A DNA stretch of 24,143 bases from Beijerinckiaceae bacterium (GCA_947380915.1 CANCSY010000024.1:1-24143); one strand, 5' to 3'. Shown: positions 1-8,754, numbered from the stretch's first letter. The notes: generated by a model not told the origin, from the letters alone. Numbers and translations are program-made.

Positions 1-768
1 CTTGTATTTCTCATGCAAGACCGGCGTCGGGTGGCCGATCACCGTGGTGCGGCAAATCTGCACGAACTGGCCCTGATAGCAGGGCGTGATTTCGCCCAGG
101 ATGATGTCGCCTTCCTGCAGGATGCGGCGGCCCGCCGCGCGCACCGCCAGATTGTGCTGGGAGGCGCTCATCAGCAGGAAATTGTCCTCGGCCCCAAGGC
201 CCTTCATATAGGTATAGATATCCGCTGCGAGTTCGAATTCGCGCACGCCGGGCCGGGCGGCCTCCATGAGCCGCTCGTATCCGCGTTCCGCGATCCAGAC
301 AGCCTTGCGCGCCGCCGCCAGCTCATCGGGATTGCGCACGCGCGCCAGATGAGAGGCGAGCCAATCCACCTGCCGGGGAGGCGTGGAGAAAAGACCCTCC
401 ACGCCGCGCGCCAGACGCCTGCTCTGCTTGACCAGCGCACAGACCGCGAGCCTGGCCCCCGCAAGCCCCGCTCGCGCCAGAACCTCGCCGAGCGTCTTCA
501 CGAGATCGTCAACCGCAAGGGTCGTCTGCGTTGTGGACAGCGCCCGCGCGCGCTCCTCATCCCATGACGGGGTGACGATCAGGGTGGAGCTTCCATCGCG
601 GGCGATCACCACGGCGCTTTCGCCAATGGGGCGCACGCCGCTCATCACGAAGACGGCGTTGGAATCGAGGAAGGAATTCTGCCCGTCGTTAAAGACGAGC
701 AATCCATCCAGCCCTTCCGCTCCGAGCCATGCGGCCGCCTGTGCGAGCCGTTCATTCTGTCTGGCCAT
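1..768 (-). CDS. M24-family creatinase/aminopeptidase-like protein (M24_1), 3' end outside window
   Basis: The reading frame is open from the ATG at 768 to the left edge (256 codons, no stop), so the C-terminal third is missing. It has the N-terminal creatinase-like domain followed by the start of the pita-bread M24 fold. The block around residues 219-241 (GEITP, then VQICRT) aligns with the place where true metallopeptidases carry their first two metal-binding Asp residues; here they are Glu226 and Gln237. This suggests a non-metal, creatinase-like hydrolase acting on a C-N bond rather than an aminopeptidase. The start is supported by AGGGG a few bases upstream. It lies 8 nt after hyuB1, so it is the third gene of the minus-strand hyuA1-hyuB1 operon. 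It closely resembles the M24 protein at 12699-13829 (shared EDNF, EITPC and CRT blocks). The substrate is unknown. Confidence 0.85.
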   Translation of the reverse strand, partial: MARQNERLAQAAAWLGAEGLDGLLVFNDGQNSFLDSNAVFVMSGVRPIGESAVVIARDGSSTLIVTPSWDEERARALSTTQTTLAVDDLVKTLGEVLARAGLAGARLAVCALVKQSRRLARGVEGLFSTPPRQVDWLASHLARVRNPDELAAARKAVWIAERGYERLMEAARPGVREFELAADIYTYMKGLGAEDNFLLMSASQHNLAVRAAGRRILQEGDIILGEITPCYQGQFVQICRTTVIGHPTPVLHEKYK

Positions 769-776
769 GACTGCCC

Positions 777-2519
777 CTATCCGACCGCTTGCGCGCGTTT
801 CTCAACCCTGACCTCTTCTGTGGCGGCAGTGTTCACACACTGACCAGCAAGGTCAATGACCACGCCATAATCCCGCAAGGCGCCATCGAGGCTCACAAGA
901 CCCGCCACCACATCCGCCAGCACAAACTCGGGATCGCGGTCGAGCGGATTTCCCCAGCCGCCGCCTGCACCAGTGCGGATGATCACCTGCGAATCCGCAG
1001 GCACCGGCCGCATGACCTGATCGACGGACTCGAAATTCTCGGTGGTGGCGAGTTTGAGGAAATATTCGGCGCCGCCACCCTGCCCGCCCCCGCGCAGGCC
1101 CCACGGCGGGCAAAGCCTGCGCCGGGGCCGCGACATATTCCATTTGCCCTCGACAAGATTGCGCACGCGCACATCAATGCCGAGCCCGCCACGAAACTGC
1201 CCGGGACCACCGGAGTCCGGCCGCAAGGAGCGCTCCTCGATGACCACGGGCGTCTTGATCTCCATGCTCTCGATAGGCGAATTTTTCACATTGCCCTGAC
1301 AGACGGAAACAGAGGCGGATTCCCCATCACCGATGGGCCGTCCGCCCCACCCGCCGCCTTCAAGGCTTTGCAGCACGAAATTGCCCCCGGTGCGCGGATC
1401 ACGGCCGATGAAAACGATGGAGCCGCCGAGCAGGCCATGGTGGGCCGCAGGGATTCGCTCCGGCGCGGCGGTGGCCAGCGCCTTGAAGATCGTGTCCACA
1501 ACCGTCGGGACGATGAGGCTCCAGCCGCCCATGGGAGCGGGATAATGGGCCATCATCACATTGCCTTCGGGGATGATGGTTTTCAGCGCCATGAAGGAGC
1601 CTTCATTGACTGGCGCAGACGGCTCCGTGAGCGCCTTGTAGGCGACGCGCGAGGCCGCCAGCGTGCGCGAATTGATGCCGCCGCGCCGCTGGGAGGCGCA
1701 GCCTGACAGGTCGATGGTCATGTCACCACCCGCGATCGTCACCTTCGCATGGATGCGGATGGGATCATTGGGCGTGACGCTGTCGTCATCATACCAGGAC
1801 TCGGCTTCATAGACGCCGTCCGGAATGCTCTCGACCACCTTGCGGCAGCGCCGTTCGCTCTCTTTGTAGATCGTGGCGATGGAAGCCTCGACAACCTCCG
1901 CGCTATAGCGCTCGTAAACTTCTTCCAGACGCCGCACCCCGAGCCGACAGGCGGCGATCTGCGCGCGCAAGTCACCCATGGAGGATTCGGGATAACGGAT
2001 ATTGTCGCGAATGACCGCATAGAGCGTCTTGTTGAGCTTGCCCGCCTCATAGATGCGCAACTGGTCGAGTTGCAGCCCCTCGAACCAGGGATCGCTGACC
2101 AGTGGGCTGGCGCCCAGGCCGGTGCTGGAGCCGCCGACGTCGATCCAGTGCGCGCGGGTCATGGCAAAACCCGCGAGCTTGCCGTGATGGATCATCGGCA
2201 TGTAGATCACGATATTATTCAGGTGCTGGCCCGCGACCCTCTGATGGTTGGTGATGAACACATCTTCGGCGGCAAATCCATCAAGCCCCTCGCGCGCCAC
2301 CACATCCTCGATGATGACGCCGAGATCGGCGACGAAATGGGATACGCCGCCGACATTCTGCGAAATCAGCCGACCCTGCGCGTCCGTCAAGGCGGTGCAG
2401 AAGTCGCATACTTCATAGATCATCATGTTGTAGGAGGTGCGCTGCAAATCCGCCGCCATTTCATTGGCGATGGCGGGCAGCGTGTTGCGAATGACTTCGA
2501 GTGTGACCGGATCAATCAT
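777..2519 (-). CDS. hyuB: Hydantoinase B/oxoprolinase family subunit (HyuB1)
   Basis: A 580-residue protein starting MIDPVTLEV, the usual N-terminus of this family. GAGG lies 6 nt upstream of the ATG at 2519, so the longer in-frame extension to 2609, which overlaps hyuA1, is rejected. HyuB subunits pair with HyuA to make cytoplasmic ATP-dependent cyclic amidases (N-methylhydantoinase, 5-oxoprolinase, caprolactamase) or acetone/acetophenone-type carboxylases. Seen: the DF block at residues 39-40, AHWIDVGG at 123-130, and the C-terminal PPWG...GGG glycine-rich region and GGGWG. The family's usual NDPYxGGTHLPD stretch is replaced at 91-102 by NHQRVAGQHLNN, keeping the His but losing two Asp. It is a clear paralogue of the HyuB at 10931-12691. 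Family assignment is firm; substrate is unknown and the hyuB symbol is a family label only. Confidence 0.93.
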   Translation of the reverse strand: MIDPVTLEVIRNTLPAIANEMAADLQRTSYNMMIYEVCDFCTALTDAQGRLISQNVGGVSHFVADLGVIIEDVVAREGLDGFAAEDVFITNHQRVAGQHLNNIVIYMPMIHHGKLAGFAMTRAHWIDVGGSSTGLGASPLVSDPWFEGLQLDQLRIYEAGKLNKTLYAVIRDNIRYPESSMGDLRAQIAACRLGVRRLEEVYERYSAEVVEASIATIYKESERRCRKVVESIPDGVYEAESWYDDDSVTPNDPIRIHAKVTIAGGDMTIDLSGCASQRRGGINSRTLAASRVAYKALTEPSAPVNEGSFMALKTIIPEGNVMMAHYPAPMGGWSLIVPTVVDTIFKALATAAPERIPAAHHGLLGGSIVFIGRDPRTGGNFVLQSLEGGGWGGRPIGDGESASVSVCQGNVKNSPIESMEIKTPVVIEERSLRPDSGGPGQFRGGLGIDVRVRNLVEGKWNMSRPRRRLCPPWGLRGGGQGGGAEYFLKLATTENFESVDQVMRPVPADSQVIIRTGAGGGWGNPLDRDPEFVLADVVAGLVSLDGALRDYGVVIDLAGQCVNTAATEEVRVEKRAQAVG

Positions 2520-2526
2520 GGCAGCC

Positions 2527-4560
2527 TCACTGAGCCAAGGTGATGATGAGTTCGCCCGTGGGGGCGACCTCGCAGCGATCATCGGGGAACACCACCGTCG
2601 TCGAACCATATTCCTGGATCAGGGCCGGCCCGATGAGAACCTCGCCCGCCTTCAAAGACGCTCGGTCGCGCACCACGCAATCAACAGCCGGACCGCTGGC
2701 CATGCTCACCATGGCGCGACGCGGCGCGCTGGCCTCAGAACCGGGCGTGGGCATGCCGGGCTTAGGCCGGGGCGCGCGCGCCACAAGACGCACATTGATC
2801 ATCTCCACGGGTTCGTGATCCGCATTATGCTCATAACGCGCCTTGTGGAGAGCATCGAAGGCGGAGCGGATGGACACACGGTCGCCCGTGGCGATCTGCT
2901 CTGGGCTGACAGGCACGGAGAGATTGAACTCCTGCCCGACATAGCGAAGATCAAGGAAATACTCGACATTGGTCTGCGACTGCCGCGCCATGCCGCGCAG
3001 CCCCGCCTCAAGCTCAGCGATGACCGCCCGGATCTCCGCAAAATCCACCTTGTCAATGCGCGCGGGGAAGGTGCGCACGGCGTCATGGCGCTCGTCCGCC
3101 AGCAACATGCCCAGCGCCGAGAAATGCGAGGGGAACCAAGGGATCACCACCGTTGGGATGCGCAAGTCGCGCGCAATGGCCACCGCATGAAGCGGCCCGG
3201 CCCCGCCTGAGGCCACCAGAGCGAAATCACGGGGATCATAGCCCTTCTCGACCGAGACCTGCCTAACGGCCAGCGACATCTTGGCGATTGCTATATCCAC
3301 GATAGCCCGCGCCGCAGCCTGCGGATCCATGCCCAGGGGACCGGCGATGCGCGCCTCGATGCCGGCAAGCGCCCCCACCCGGTCCAGCTGCATGTCGCCG
3401 CCCAGAAAGCCTGCGGGGTCGAGACGCCCAAGAACCACATTGGCGTCGGTGATCGTAGGATCCTCGCCGCCGAGCCCATAGCAGATGGGACCGGGCGCAG
3501 AGCCAGCACTACGCGGCCCAACCTTCAAGGCGCCGCCATCGTCTATCCAGGCAATGCTGCCGCCGCCTGCGCCGACTTCCACGATGTCGACGACCGGAAT
3601 CATCACGGGATCGCCGCTCTCGTAACCTCCGACATAATAGCCCTCGGCCATGGCAGGCATGCGATCGCGCACAAGGCTCGCCTTGGCGGTGGTGCCGCCC
3701 ATGTCGAAGGAAATGGAGTTGGGATAGCCCAGCGCCGCCGCGATTTCCGCACAAGCGATGATGCCGCCCACCGGCCCCGACTCCATCATCATCACGGGCC
3801 GCCGCGCCGCAACCTCGGGGGACATGACGCCGCCATTGGACTGCATGATCGAGAGTTCGCCGGCAAATCCATGCTTGCGCAACGAGCCCTCGAGCGCGCC
3901 CACATAGCCGCTCACCTTGGGACCGATATAGGCGTTCACCGCTGTCGTGGAGATGCGCTCATATTCCCGGTACTCGCGCATGATCTCATGGGAGAGGGAA
4001 ACATAGACGCCTGGCAGGCTGCGACGCAAAATCTCGCCCGCCTGCTCCTCATGGGAGACATTGGCATAGGAATGCAGGAAGCAAACCGCAACGGAATCAT
4101 AGTCCTGCCCCGCGATGATCTCGGCCAGCCCCTCGATCTCCGCTTCATCGACAGACGTGCGCACGACGCCGCCCGCCAGCATGCGCTCATCCACCTCGAA
4201 AATCGAGGCGCGCGGGGTCAAGGGCTTGGGGCGGGCGAAAAAGAGGTTATAGGCGTCGGGACGATTGCCCCTGCCGATGGCGTAGACATCGCGCGTGCCC
4301 TTGGTGACCAGCAGTGCGGTGCGGGCGCCCTTGCGCTCGATGAGCGTATTGATCGCCACCGTGGACCCATGAATCAACTGCGTCGCGTCAGCGAGCGCCA
4401 GACCGCTATAGTCAATGCAATCAAGGATGCCATTGACAAGATTGTCTGGCGTGGTGAGCCGTTTGGCGTGATACAAGCGACCAAAGGCGTCGTCGAACGC
4501 CACAAGGTCCGTGAAAGTGCCACCGATATCGACCGCTACAAAGAGCAACGTCCACCCCAT
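2527..4560 (-). CDS. hyuA: Hydantoinase A/oxoprolinase family ATP-binding subunit (HyuA1)
   Basis: A 677-residue protein of the ASKHA fold with all the nucleotide-binding signatures of HyuA: DIGGTFTD at residues 11-18, HGST near 64-67, SNGG at 241-244, SGPVGG at 261-266, DMGGTTAK at 286-293 and SGGAGPLHA at 451-459. HyuA phosphorylates the substrate or carboxylates with ATP so that HyuB can open or transfer the ring. It ends 7 nt before hyuB1. The ATG at 4560 has no evident Shine-Dalgarno; an in-frame TTG at 4548 is preceded by GGGGTGG and would give a mature start just before the first motif, much like the paralogue at 8880, so the true start may be 4548. The gene is divergent from a LysR regulator, its likely controller. 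Substrate not determinable. Confidence 0.93.
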   Translation of the reverse strand: MGWTLLFVAVDIGGTFTDLVAFDDAFGRLYHAKRLTTPDNLVNGILDCIDYSGLALADATQLIHGSTVAINTLIERKGARTALLVTKGTRDVYAIGRGNRPDAYNLFFARPKPLTPRASIFEVDERMLAGGVVRTSVDEAEIEGLAEIIAGQDYDSVAVCFLHSYANVSHEEQAGEILRRSLPGVYVSLSHEIMREYREYERISTTAVNAYIGPKVSGYVGALEGSLRKHGFAGELSIMQSNGGVMSPEVAARRPVMMMESGPVGGIIACAEIAAALGYPNSISFDMGGTTAKASLVRDRMPAMAEGYYVGGYESGDPVMIPVVDIVEVGAGGGSIAWIDDGGALKVGPRSAGSAPGPICYGLGGEDPTITDANVVLGRLDPAGFLGGDMQLDRVGALAGIEARIAGPLGMDPQAAARAIVDIAIAKMSLAVRQVSVEKGYDPRDFALVASGGAGPLHAVAIARDLRIPTVVIPWFPSHFSALGMLLADERHDAVRTFPARIDKVDFAEIRAVIAELEAGLRGMARQSQTNVEYFLDLRYVGQEFNLSVPVSPEQIATGDRVSIRSAFDALHKARYEHNADHEPVEMINVRLVARAPRPKPGMPTPGSEASAPRRAMVSMASGPAVDCVVRDRASLKAGEVLIGPALIQEYGSTTVVFPDDRCEVAPTGELIITLAQ

Positions 4561-4580
4561 CGTTTCTGGTTGAGACTGGA

Positions 4581-4600
4581 GTGTCGCTCAGGGAGCGCAC
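4581..4600. promoter_or_regulatory. Hairpin in the hyuA1 leader
   Basis: CGCTC (4585-4589) and GAGCG (4593-4597) form a 5-bp stem with an AGG loop. Flanking GTG and CAC extend it to 8 bp with one bulged T. It lies 20 nt upstream of the hyuA1 ATG, inside the divergent gap with the LysR gene, so it could be an operator half or a leader RNA hairpin. Only the symmetry is seen; the role is inferred. Confidence 0.35.
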
Positions 4601-4630
4601 GGTTGACAATGGGTTGGCTGGCTATCAAGG

Positions 4631-4650
4631 TAATAGATAATAGGCTATTA
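4631..4650. promoter_or_regulatory. Inverted repeat TAATAG-N8-CTATTA, candidate LysR-type binding site
   Basis: Perfect 6-bp arms TAATAG (4631-4636) and CTATTA (4645-4650) abut the LysR start codon at 4652. LysR-type regulators commonly bind AT-rich interrupted dyads (T-N11-A) in the gap with a divergent target and repress themselves from the same site. The position next to its own start codon fits autorepression and control of hyuA1. This is inference from symmetry and position. No well-spaced -35/-10 pair was found in the gap. Confidence 0.45.
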
Positions 4651-4651
4651 C

Positions 4652-5569
4652 ATGGAAGGAAACGTCATTCTCAGCTCAAGCTTGCGCCGTTTGAATGTCT
4701 TCCGCACCGTCGTGGATTGCGGGGGCGTGAATGCAGCGGCCGACCATCTGGGGATCGCCCAGCCTTCCGTGACAGCCCATCTGCGCGCCCTGGAGAAACA
4801 ATTGGGTTCGACCCTGTTCTCGCGCAGCCGCGGCCGCCGCAATATCATCACACCCACCGGAGAGACACTCTATAAATACGCCTGTGACGCGCTCTCAAAA
4901 TCCGCCGAATTGCAGAGCGCTGTCAAGCGTTTCGACGCCTCCGCCACCCAGAGCGCGTCGATCGCAGTACAAAGGGCGCTGGCCAATTACATGTTGCCCC
5001 GGGTGCTTGCGCCGTTCTTGCGGGGGCGCCCCTCGGCGCGCATGAGCGTCTATAGCGAAACCCAGGAGGCGGCGCTGGAACTGTTCCGCAGTGGGGGCAT
5101 AGATGCGGCGCTTGTCTTCGCCACACCTGAAACAGAGGAATATCATGGGCGGATCATCGGATCCGAACGCCTGCAAATCGTAGCGGCGCCAAGCCATCCC
5201 CTCGCCCAACGCAAGCATGTGCCCTTGGCGGAACTGGAACATTTCGATTTCGTAGGGGCACTTCCGGACTCGCAGTTTTTCGCCCTTGTGGAAGCCAAAC
5301 TTAAAGCCGGCGGCCTGCCCAGGTACCGCATCATCCTGCACATGCAGGACTCGGTCGCCATCAAGAACGCCGCCGTGCACGGGATTGGCCTCGCTTGCAC
5401 GCTCTCCTGCGTCCTGCAGCAGGAGATCGCCGAAGGGAAGCTGGTAGTGATTGACACAGACCCCGCGCCGCCTCCCGTTCCGGTGAAACTCCTCGTGCGT
5501 CCCGACGCCCAATGCCGCGACTTCATAGAAGCCTTCATACCATCGCTGGTTGAAGGGCTGCAGCCATGA
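4652..5569 (+). CDS. LysR-type transcriptional regulator
   Basis: A 305-residue LysR-type regulator. The winged helix-turn-helix occupies about residues 12-70, with the recognition region AAADHLGIAQPSVTAHLRAL followed by the LGSTLF block and the TPTGETL motif. Residues from about 95 onward form the periplasmic-binding-protein-like effector domain. It is transcribed divergently from hyuA1-hyuB1-M24_1, the classic arrangement for a regulator that senses a pathway intermediate and activates the neighbouring catabolic operon. No Shine-Dalgarno is visible before the ATG at 4652; translation from a very short leader is possible. The cupin-TctC pair starting 118 nt downstream on the same strand could be co-transcribed. 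The effector molecule is unknown. Confidence 0.93.
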   Translation: MEGNVILSSSLRRLNVFRTVVDCGGVNAAADHLGIAQPSVTAHLRALEKQLGSTLFSRSRGRRNIITPTGETLYKYACDALSKSAELQSAVKRFDASATQSASIAVQRALANYMLPRVLAPFLRGRPSARMSVYSETQEAALELFRSGGIDAALVFATPETEEYHGRIIGSERLQIVAAPSHPLAQRKHVPLAELEHFDFVGALPDSQFFALVEAKLKAGGLPRYRIILHMQDSVAIKNAAVHGIGLACTLSCVLQQEIAEGKLVVIDTDPAPPPVPVKLLVRPDAQCRDFIEAFIPSLVEGLQP

Positions 5570-5687
5570 TCGCGCTTTGTGTGTCCAGATTCCTGCCCCC
5601 TCCGGCTTGTCAAAAGCGATTAGTCGAGGCACATTCCCCGTTGAACCGGCGTCTTTCCATGGAACGCCGGACCAGGGGAGGGTCGCC

Positions 5688-6551
5688 ATGCAGGTCGTTC
5701 AGCCAGAAGATATCGAGCGCAAGCGTGGACTAGAGCACCGTGGCGGCACATTTTATGCTCGAACCCTGGTTCAGGGGACACCCGGGACCCCCGGCAACTT
5801 CAAGCTCTCCCTCTCGGAAAGCGGCGCGGATCATTCCGGCCCGCGCCATCGGCACAACTTCGATCAATATCGGTTCATGGTGCGAGGCTCCTCAAGCTTC
5901 GACCGGGATGGCGTGCTGAAAGAAGGCATGCTAGGCTATTTCCCGGAAGGGGTGCACTACGGCCCGCAAACCAATCCTACCGACACATTCCTCATTGTCC
6001 TGCAGTTCGGCGGGGCCAGCGGTAGCGGCTACCTGCTGCCCTCTGAGGTAAAGGCGGGCACGGAAGAGTTGCGTAAATTCGGCGAGTTCAGGGATGGTGT
6101 ATTCTATCGCAACGGCGGCGATGGCAAGCGCAATGTCGATGGCTTTCAGGCCGTCTGGGAACATGTTCATGGCCGCGAGATGGTCTATCCTAAACCGCGC
6201 TATGACGCCCCCGTCTTCATGGATCCGGCCCATTTCGATTGGATGAGGGTCGCCGATGGCGTGGAGGAAAAACTGCTCGGCGTCTTCACCGAACGGCGCA
6301 CGGAAGGCGGCCTGCTGCGGCTCGCCACAGGCGCCAGCCACAGGTTGCGGGGGCGCGGGGTCTGGGTTGTGCTCCACGGCGCGGGCAAGGCGGGTGAGAA
6401 ACCCCTCAAGCAATATACCGCCTTGCATCTGGAGAAGGGCGAGGAACTGAACATCGACGCCAGCGAATCCATGGAACTGCTCCATTACGGGCTGCCGGAC
6501 CTTTCCGATCTGGAAAGCGCGCGCCATATCCCTGCCGTCGCTGCGGAATGA
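5688..6551 (+). CDS. Cupin-domain protein
   Basis: A 287-residue protein. GGGGAGGG just upstream fixes the start at the ATG at 5688; the longer in-frame form from 5550 overlaps the LysR gene and its extra 46 residues look non-coding. The N-terminal half is a cupin: motif 1 is HRH at residues 54-56 with Gln60 where Glu is usual, and motif 2 is PEGVH at 86-90 followed by an Asn. With two or three His ligands it could bind Fe, Mn or Ni, or act as a small-molecule sensor or isomerase. The C-terminal half (after about residue 190) has a weaker repeat of the fold without a visible His cluster. Its TGA overlaps the next ATG, so it is translationally coupled to a TctC-type binding protein. Reaction unknown. 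Confidence 0.8.
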   Translation: MQVVQPEDIERKRGLEHRGGTFYARTLVQGTPGTPGNFKLSLSESGADHSGPRHRHNFDQYRFMVRGSSSFDRDGVLKEGMLGYFPEGVHYGPQTNPTDTFLIVLQFGGASGSGYLLPSEVKAGTEELRKFGEFRDGVFYRNGGDGKRNVDGFQAVWEHVHGREMVYPKPRYDAPVFMDPAHFDWMRVADGVEEKLLGVFTERRTEGGLLRLATGASHRLRGRGVWVVLHGAGKAGEKPLKQYTALHLEKGEELNIDASESMELLHYGLPDLSDLESARHIPAVAAE

Positions 6552-7555
6552 GCGCGCGGCCCAGCCGCCGCGGCGTGCTTGCTTTGGCGCTCGCGTGTAC
6601 GCTCACGCGAAGCGCCGAAGCCACTGACGATTACTATCGCGGCAAGACGCTCACGCTTGTTCTCGGTTATGCGCCTGGCGGCGGCGTCGACACCGCTGGC
6701 CGCGTGATCGCCCGCCACCTCGCGCGCTTCATTCCAGGCAATCCATCTCTGATCGTGCAGAACATGGAAGGGGCGGCCGGTCTTGTGTCGGCCAACTATC
6801 TTGATAAAAAGGCGGCGCCCGACGGCCTGACCATCGCCGTACCGGGACGCAGTTGGCATGTGGAAGGCCTGATCCGTAGCCCGGGCGCCCAATTCGATGT
6901 CAGCAGACTCACCTATGTCGGCAGCACAGGCACGCAGAATTCCTTCGCCTGGGTGCGCGCCGATACGGGTATCCGGAACTTCCAGGATCTGCTCAAGGCG
7001 CCCAACAAGGTTGTTTTCGGCGCCCTTGGCCCCAGCACGCCTACCGCCATGATCCCTGCCCTTCTGGCCGCCAACGGCGCGCCCATCAAGCTTGTGGTGG
7101 GCTACCCATCATCGTCTCGGCTGATCATCGCCATGGAACAGGGGGAAATCCCCGCCGCCTACCTTACCGAGGACTCCTTCGCCCTCCACCAGAACCTGAT
7201 CGAACAGAAATTCATCATTCCGATCCTGCAATCAAAACCCGATGTGCCGAGTTTGACCCAATTGCGCGATGTCGTGCCCGAACGGCAACGCCCCATCATG
7301 GAGTTGGCGCGCTCTGCGGAATCAGTCGGCCTCATGGTGGTGGCGCCGCCCGGTGTGCCCCCAGATCGGCTCATGATCCTGCGCGACGCCTTCTTCGCCA
7401 TGGCCAATGACCCGGAGTATCAGGCAGATGTCGCGCGCTTCGAGACGACGCGCACTGCGCCTATGCGCGGCGAAGTGGTTGAAAAGATGATGAAGGACCT
7501 TGCCGCGTTAGCGACGCCTGAGGTCATAGTGGAATATGGCAGGCTTAAAAATTGA
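6548..7555 (+). CDS. Tripartite tricarboxylate transporter substrate-binding protein, Bug/TctC family (TctC_1)
   Basis: A 335-residue periplasmic binding protein. It has an export signal with an Arg pair (SRRG) then a hydrophobic stretch, and a plausible cleavage after AEA at residue 25; Tat export is possible but the motif is imperfect. The mature start has the family pattern DYYRGKTLTLVLGYAPGGG, then the RVIARHL...FIPGNP and VQNMEGAAG blocks that line the ligand site of Bug proteins, which bind carboxylates and similar small ligands. The ATG overlaps the cupin stop by 4 nt. No TctA/TctB transporter gene is nearby, as is common for this expanded family, so it may use a distant transporter or act as a sensor. 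It converges on TctC_2. Confidence 0.9.
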   Translation: MSARPSRRGVLALALACTLTRSAEATDDYYRGKTLTLVLGYAPGGGVDTAGRVIARHLARFIPGNPSLIVQNMEGAAGLVSANYLDKKAAPDGLTIAVPGRSWHVEGLIRSPGAQFDVSRLTYVGSTGTQNSFAWVRADTGIRNFQDLLKAPNKVVFGALGPSTPTAMIPALLAANGAPIKLVVGYPSSSRLIIAMEQGEIPAAYLTEDSFALHQNLIEQKFIIPILQSKPDVPSLTQLRDVVPERQRPIMELARSAESVGLMVVAPPGVPPDRLMILRDAFFAMANDPEYQADVARFETTRTAPMRGEVVEKMMKDLAALATPEVIVEYGRLKN

Positions 7556-7650
7556 ACCGGCCAAATCAATAGTGTGAGCCAAGATTACCGTCGAACCGTC
7601 GGATGAAAGAAACGTCCCCCAATCACAGTGCCGCAAGGGCTGCTTTAAGC

Positions 7651-7669
7651 CTTAATTTGACTCATTAAG
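7651..7669. terminator. Weak dyad at the end of TctC_2
   Basis: CTTAAT (7651-7656) and ATTAAG (7664-7669) form a 6-bp AT-only stem overlapping the TctC_2 stop codon, in the convergent gap between two genes. There is no GC-rich stem or long T tract, so it is at best a poor intrinsic terminator. Confidence 0.2.
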
Positions 7670-8689
7670 TTGACGGATTTTCTGGACCAACTCCTGGGGC
7701 GATTCATAGGCGTCCACAATAATTTTGCGCAGTTCCTCACCAGACGTCGGATCATTGCATTCAAGGTTCTGGCGCACGCATTCAGCGAGATAGGCAGGGT
7801 CGCGGAGCGTGGCGGCGAGCCCATCGCGCAACGCCTTGATACGCGCAGCAGGCACATCGGGCGGGGCCATGATGGGGCGGCCAACCGCCAGAGGGGCAGC
7901 GGCGACTGCCATGAGCGCCCGTGCCGCCGCCTTGTCCTTCAAGAGTGTGTCTGCAAAAGGAACCTGCGCAAGTTCAGGATGGGGGGCCGACCCGAAATGA
8001 AGCAGCATCTTGATCTGCTGGTTGGCGATCCAGCCGGGCTTGACGGCCTTCAAGCTGGACCAGAAAGCCGAAGGATAGCCCTCGTTTTCACCTGTCTCCA
8101 TGGCCATGAAGGCTTCATTCTGGCCGGGATAACCGGCGATCATCTGGATCTTCATGTCGAAGACCGAAGCGAGCACGCGCGCATAGAAAGCGGGCGTGGC
8201 GTTCAAGCCTCCAGAGACCCCCAGCATCAACCCACGTTTCTGGGCCTGCTCCATCGTATCGACGGGAACCTTGTTCCAGATGATGAGCACGCCAACATCC
8301 TTGTTGGGACTGCCGATCCAGTTCGTCTTCTGGATATCGAACTTGGCCTTGTCATTTCCATACATGGGCTCGAACAAGGCGCTGTTCTGTATCATGCCAA
8401 TGGCGGTCCCGTCGCGCGGGGCGATATTGTAAATATGGTTCGCTGCCGTAACGCCGCCAGCGCCGGGCAAGTTCCTGGGTAAAATGGCTGGACGGCCAGG
8501 AATATGATTGGGCAGAAACCGGGCGATCAACCTCGCCGACAGGTCGTTGCCGCCCCCAGCAGTGGAGGAAATGAACAGCTCGATTCGCTTGTCGCGGTAG
8601 AAGTCCTCGACCTCGTCGGCCTGCGCCGCATGAGACTGAAGGAAAAGCGCGCAGATCATGAAAGCGCTCCACACAACGAGACGATTCAT
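7652..8689 (-). CDS. Tripartite tricarboxylate transporter substrate-binding protein, Bug/TctC family (TctC_2)
   Basis: A 345-residue protein starting at the ATG at 8689, which is preceded by a GGGGAG ribosome site. It has a Sec signal peptide (hydrophobic residues about 4-17) with a likely cut after AQA at residue 24. The mature part has the family pattern DFYRDKRIELFISSTAGGG, the RLIARFLPNHIPG block and the PGAGGVTAANHIYNIAPRDG block. It is a stand-alone minus-strand gene, convergent with TctC_1 and divergent from hyuA2. The gap with hyuA2 carries a palindrome that may regulate both. Ligand unknown; it differs clearly in sequence from the other four TctC proteins here, so different specificity is likely. 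Confidence 0.92.
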   Translation of the reverse strand: MNRLVVWSAFMICALFLQSHAAQADEVEDFYRDKRIELFISSTAGGGNDLSARLIARFLPNHIPGRPAILPRNLPGAGGVTAANHIYNIAPRDGTAIGMIQNSALFEPMYGNDKAKFDIQKTNWIGSPNKDVGVLIIWNKVPVDTMEQAQKRGLMLGVSGGLNATPAFYARVLASVFDMKIQMIAGYPGQNEAFMAMETGENEGYPSAFWSSLKAVKPGWIANQQIKMLLHFGSAPHPELAQVPFADTLLKDKAAARALMAVAAAPLAVGRPIMAPPDVPAARIKALRDGLAATLRDPAYLAECVRQNLECNDPTSGEELRKIIVDAYESPQELVQKIRQLNESN

Positions 8690-8754
8690 GTTTGCGCTCC
8701 CCTGCTTATCCGATCACAGATATTTTTCATGTCCGCCATCATCAGCCTACTTTC

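Noticed and set aside
1749..2543. Plus-strand open frame of 264 codons opposite hyuB1
   Set aside because: Shadow of hyuB1 with no recognisable domain or ribosome site.
4603..4641. TTGACA at 4603-4608 as a -35 box for the LysR gene
   Set aside because: No acceptable -10 box at 16-18 bp; the AT-rich hexamers fall at 14 or 22 bp.
3871..4875. Plus-strand open frame of 334 codons opposite hyuA1 and running into the LysR gene
   Set aside because: It overlaps two firmly assigned genes and the translation has no recognisable pattern.
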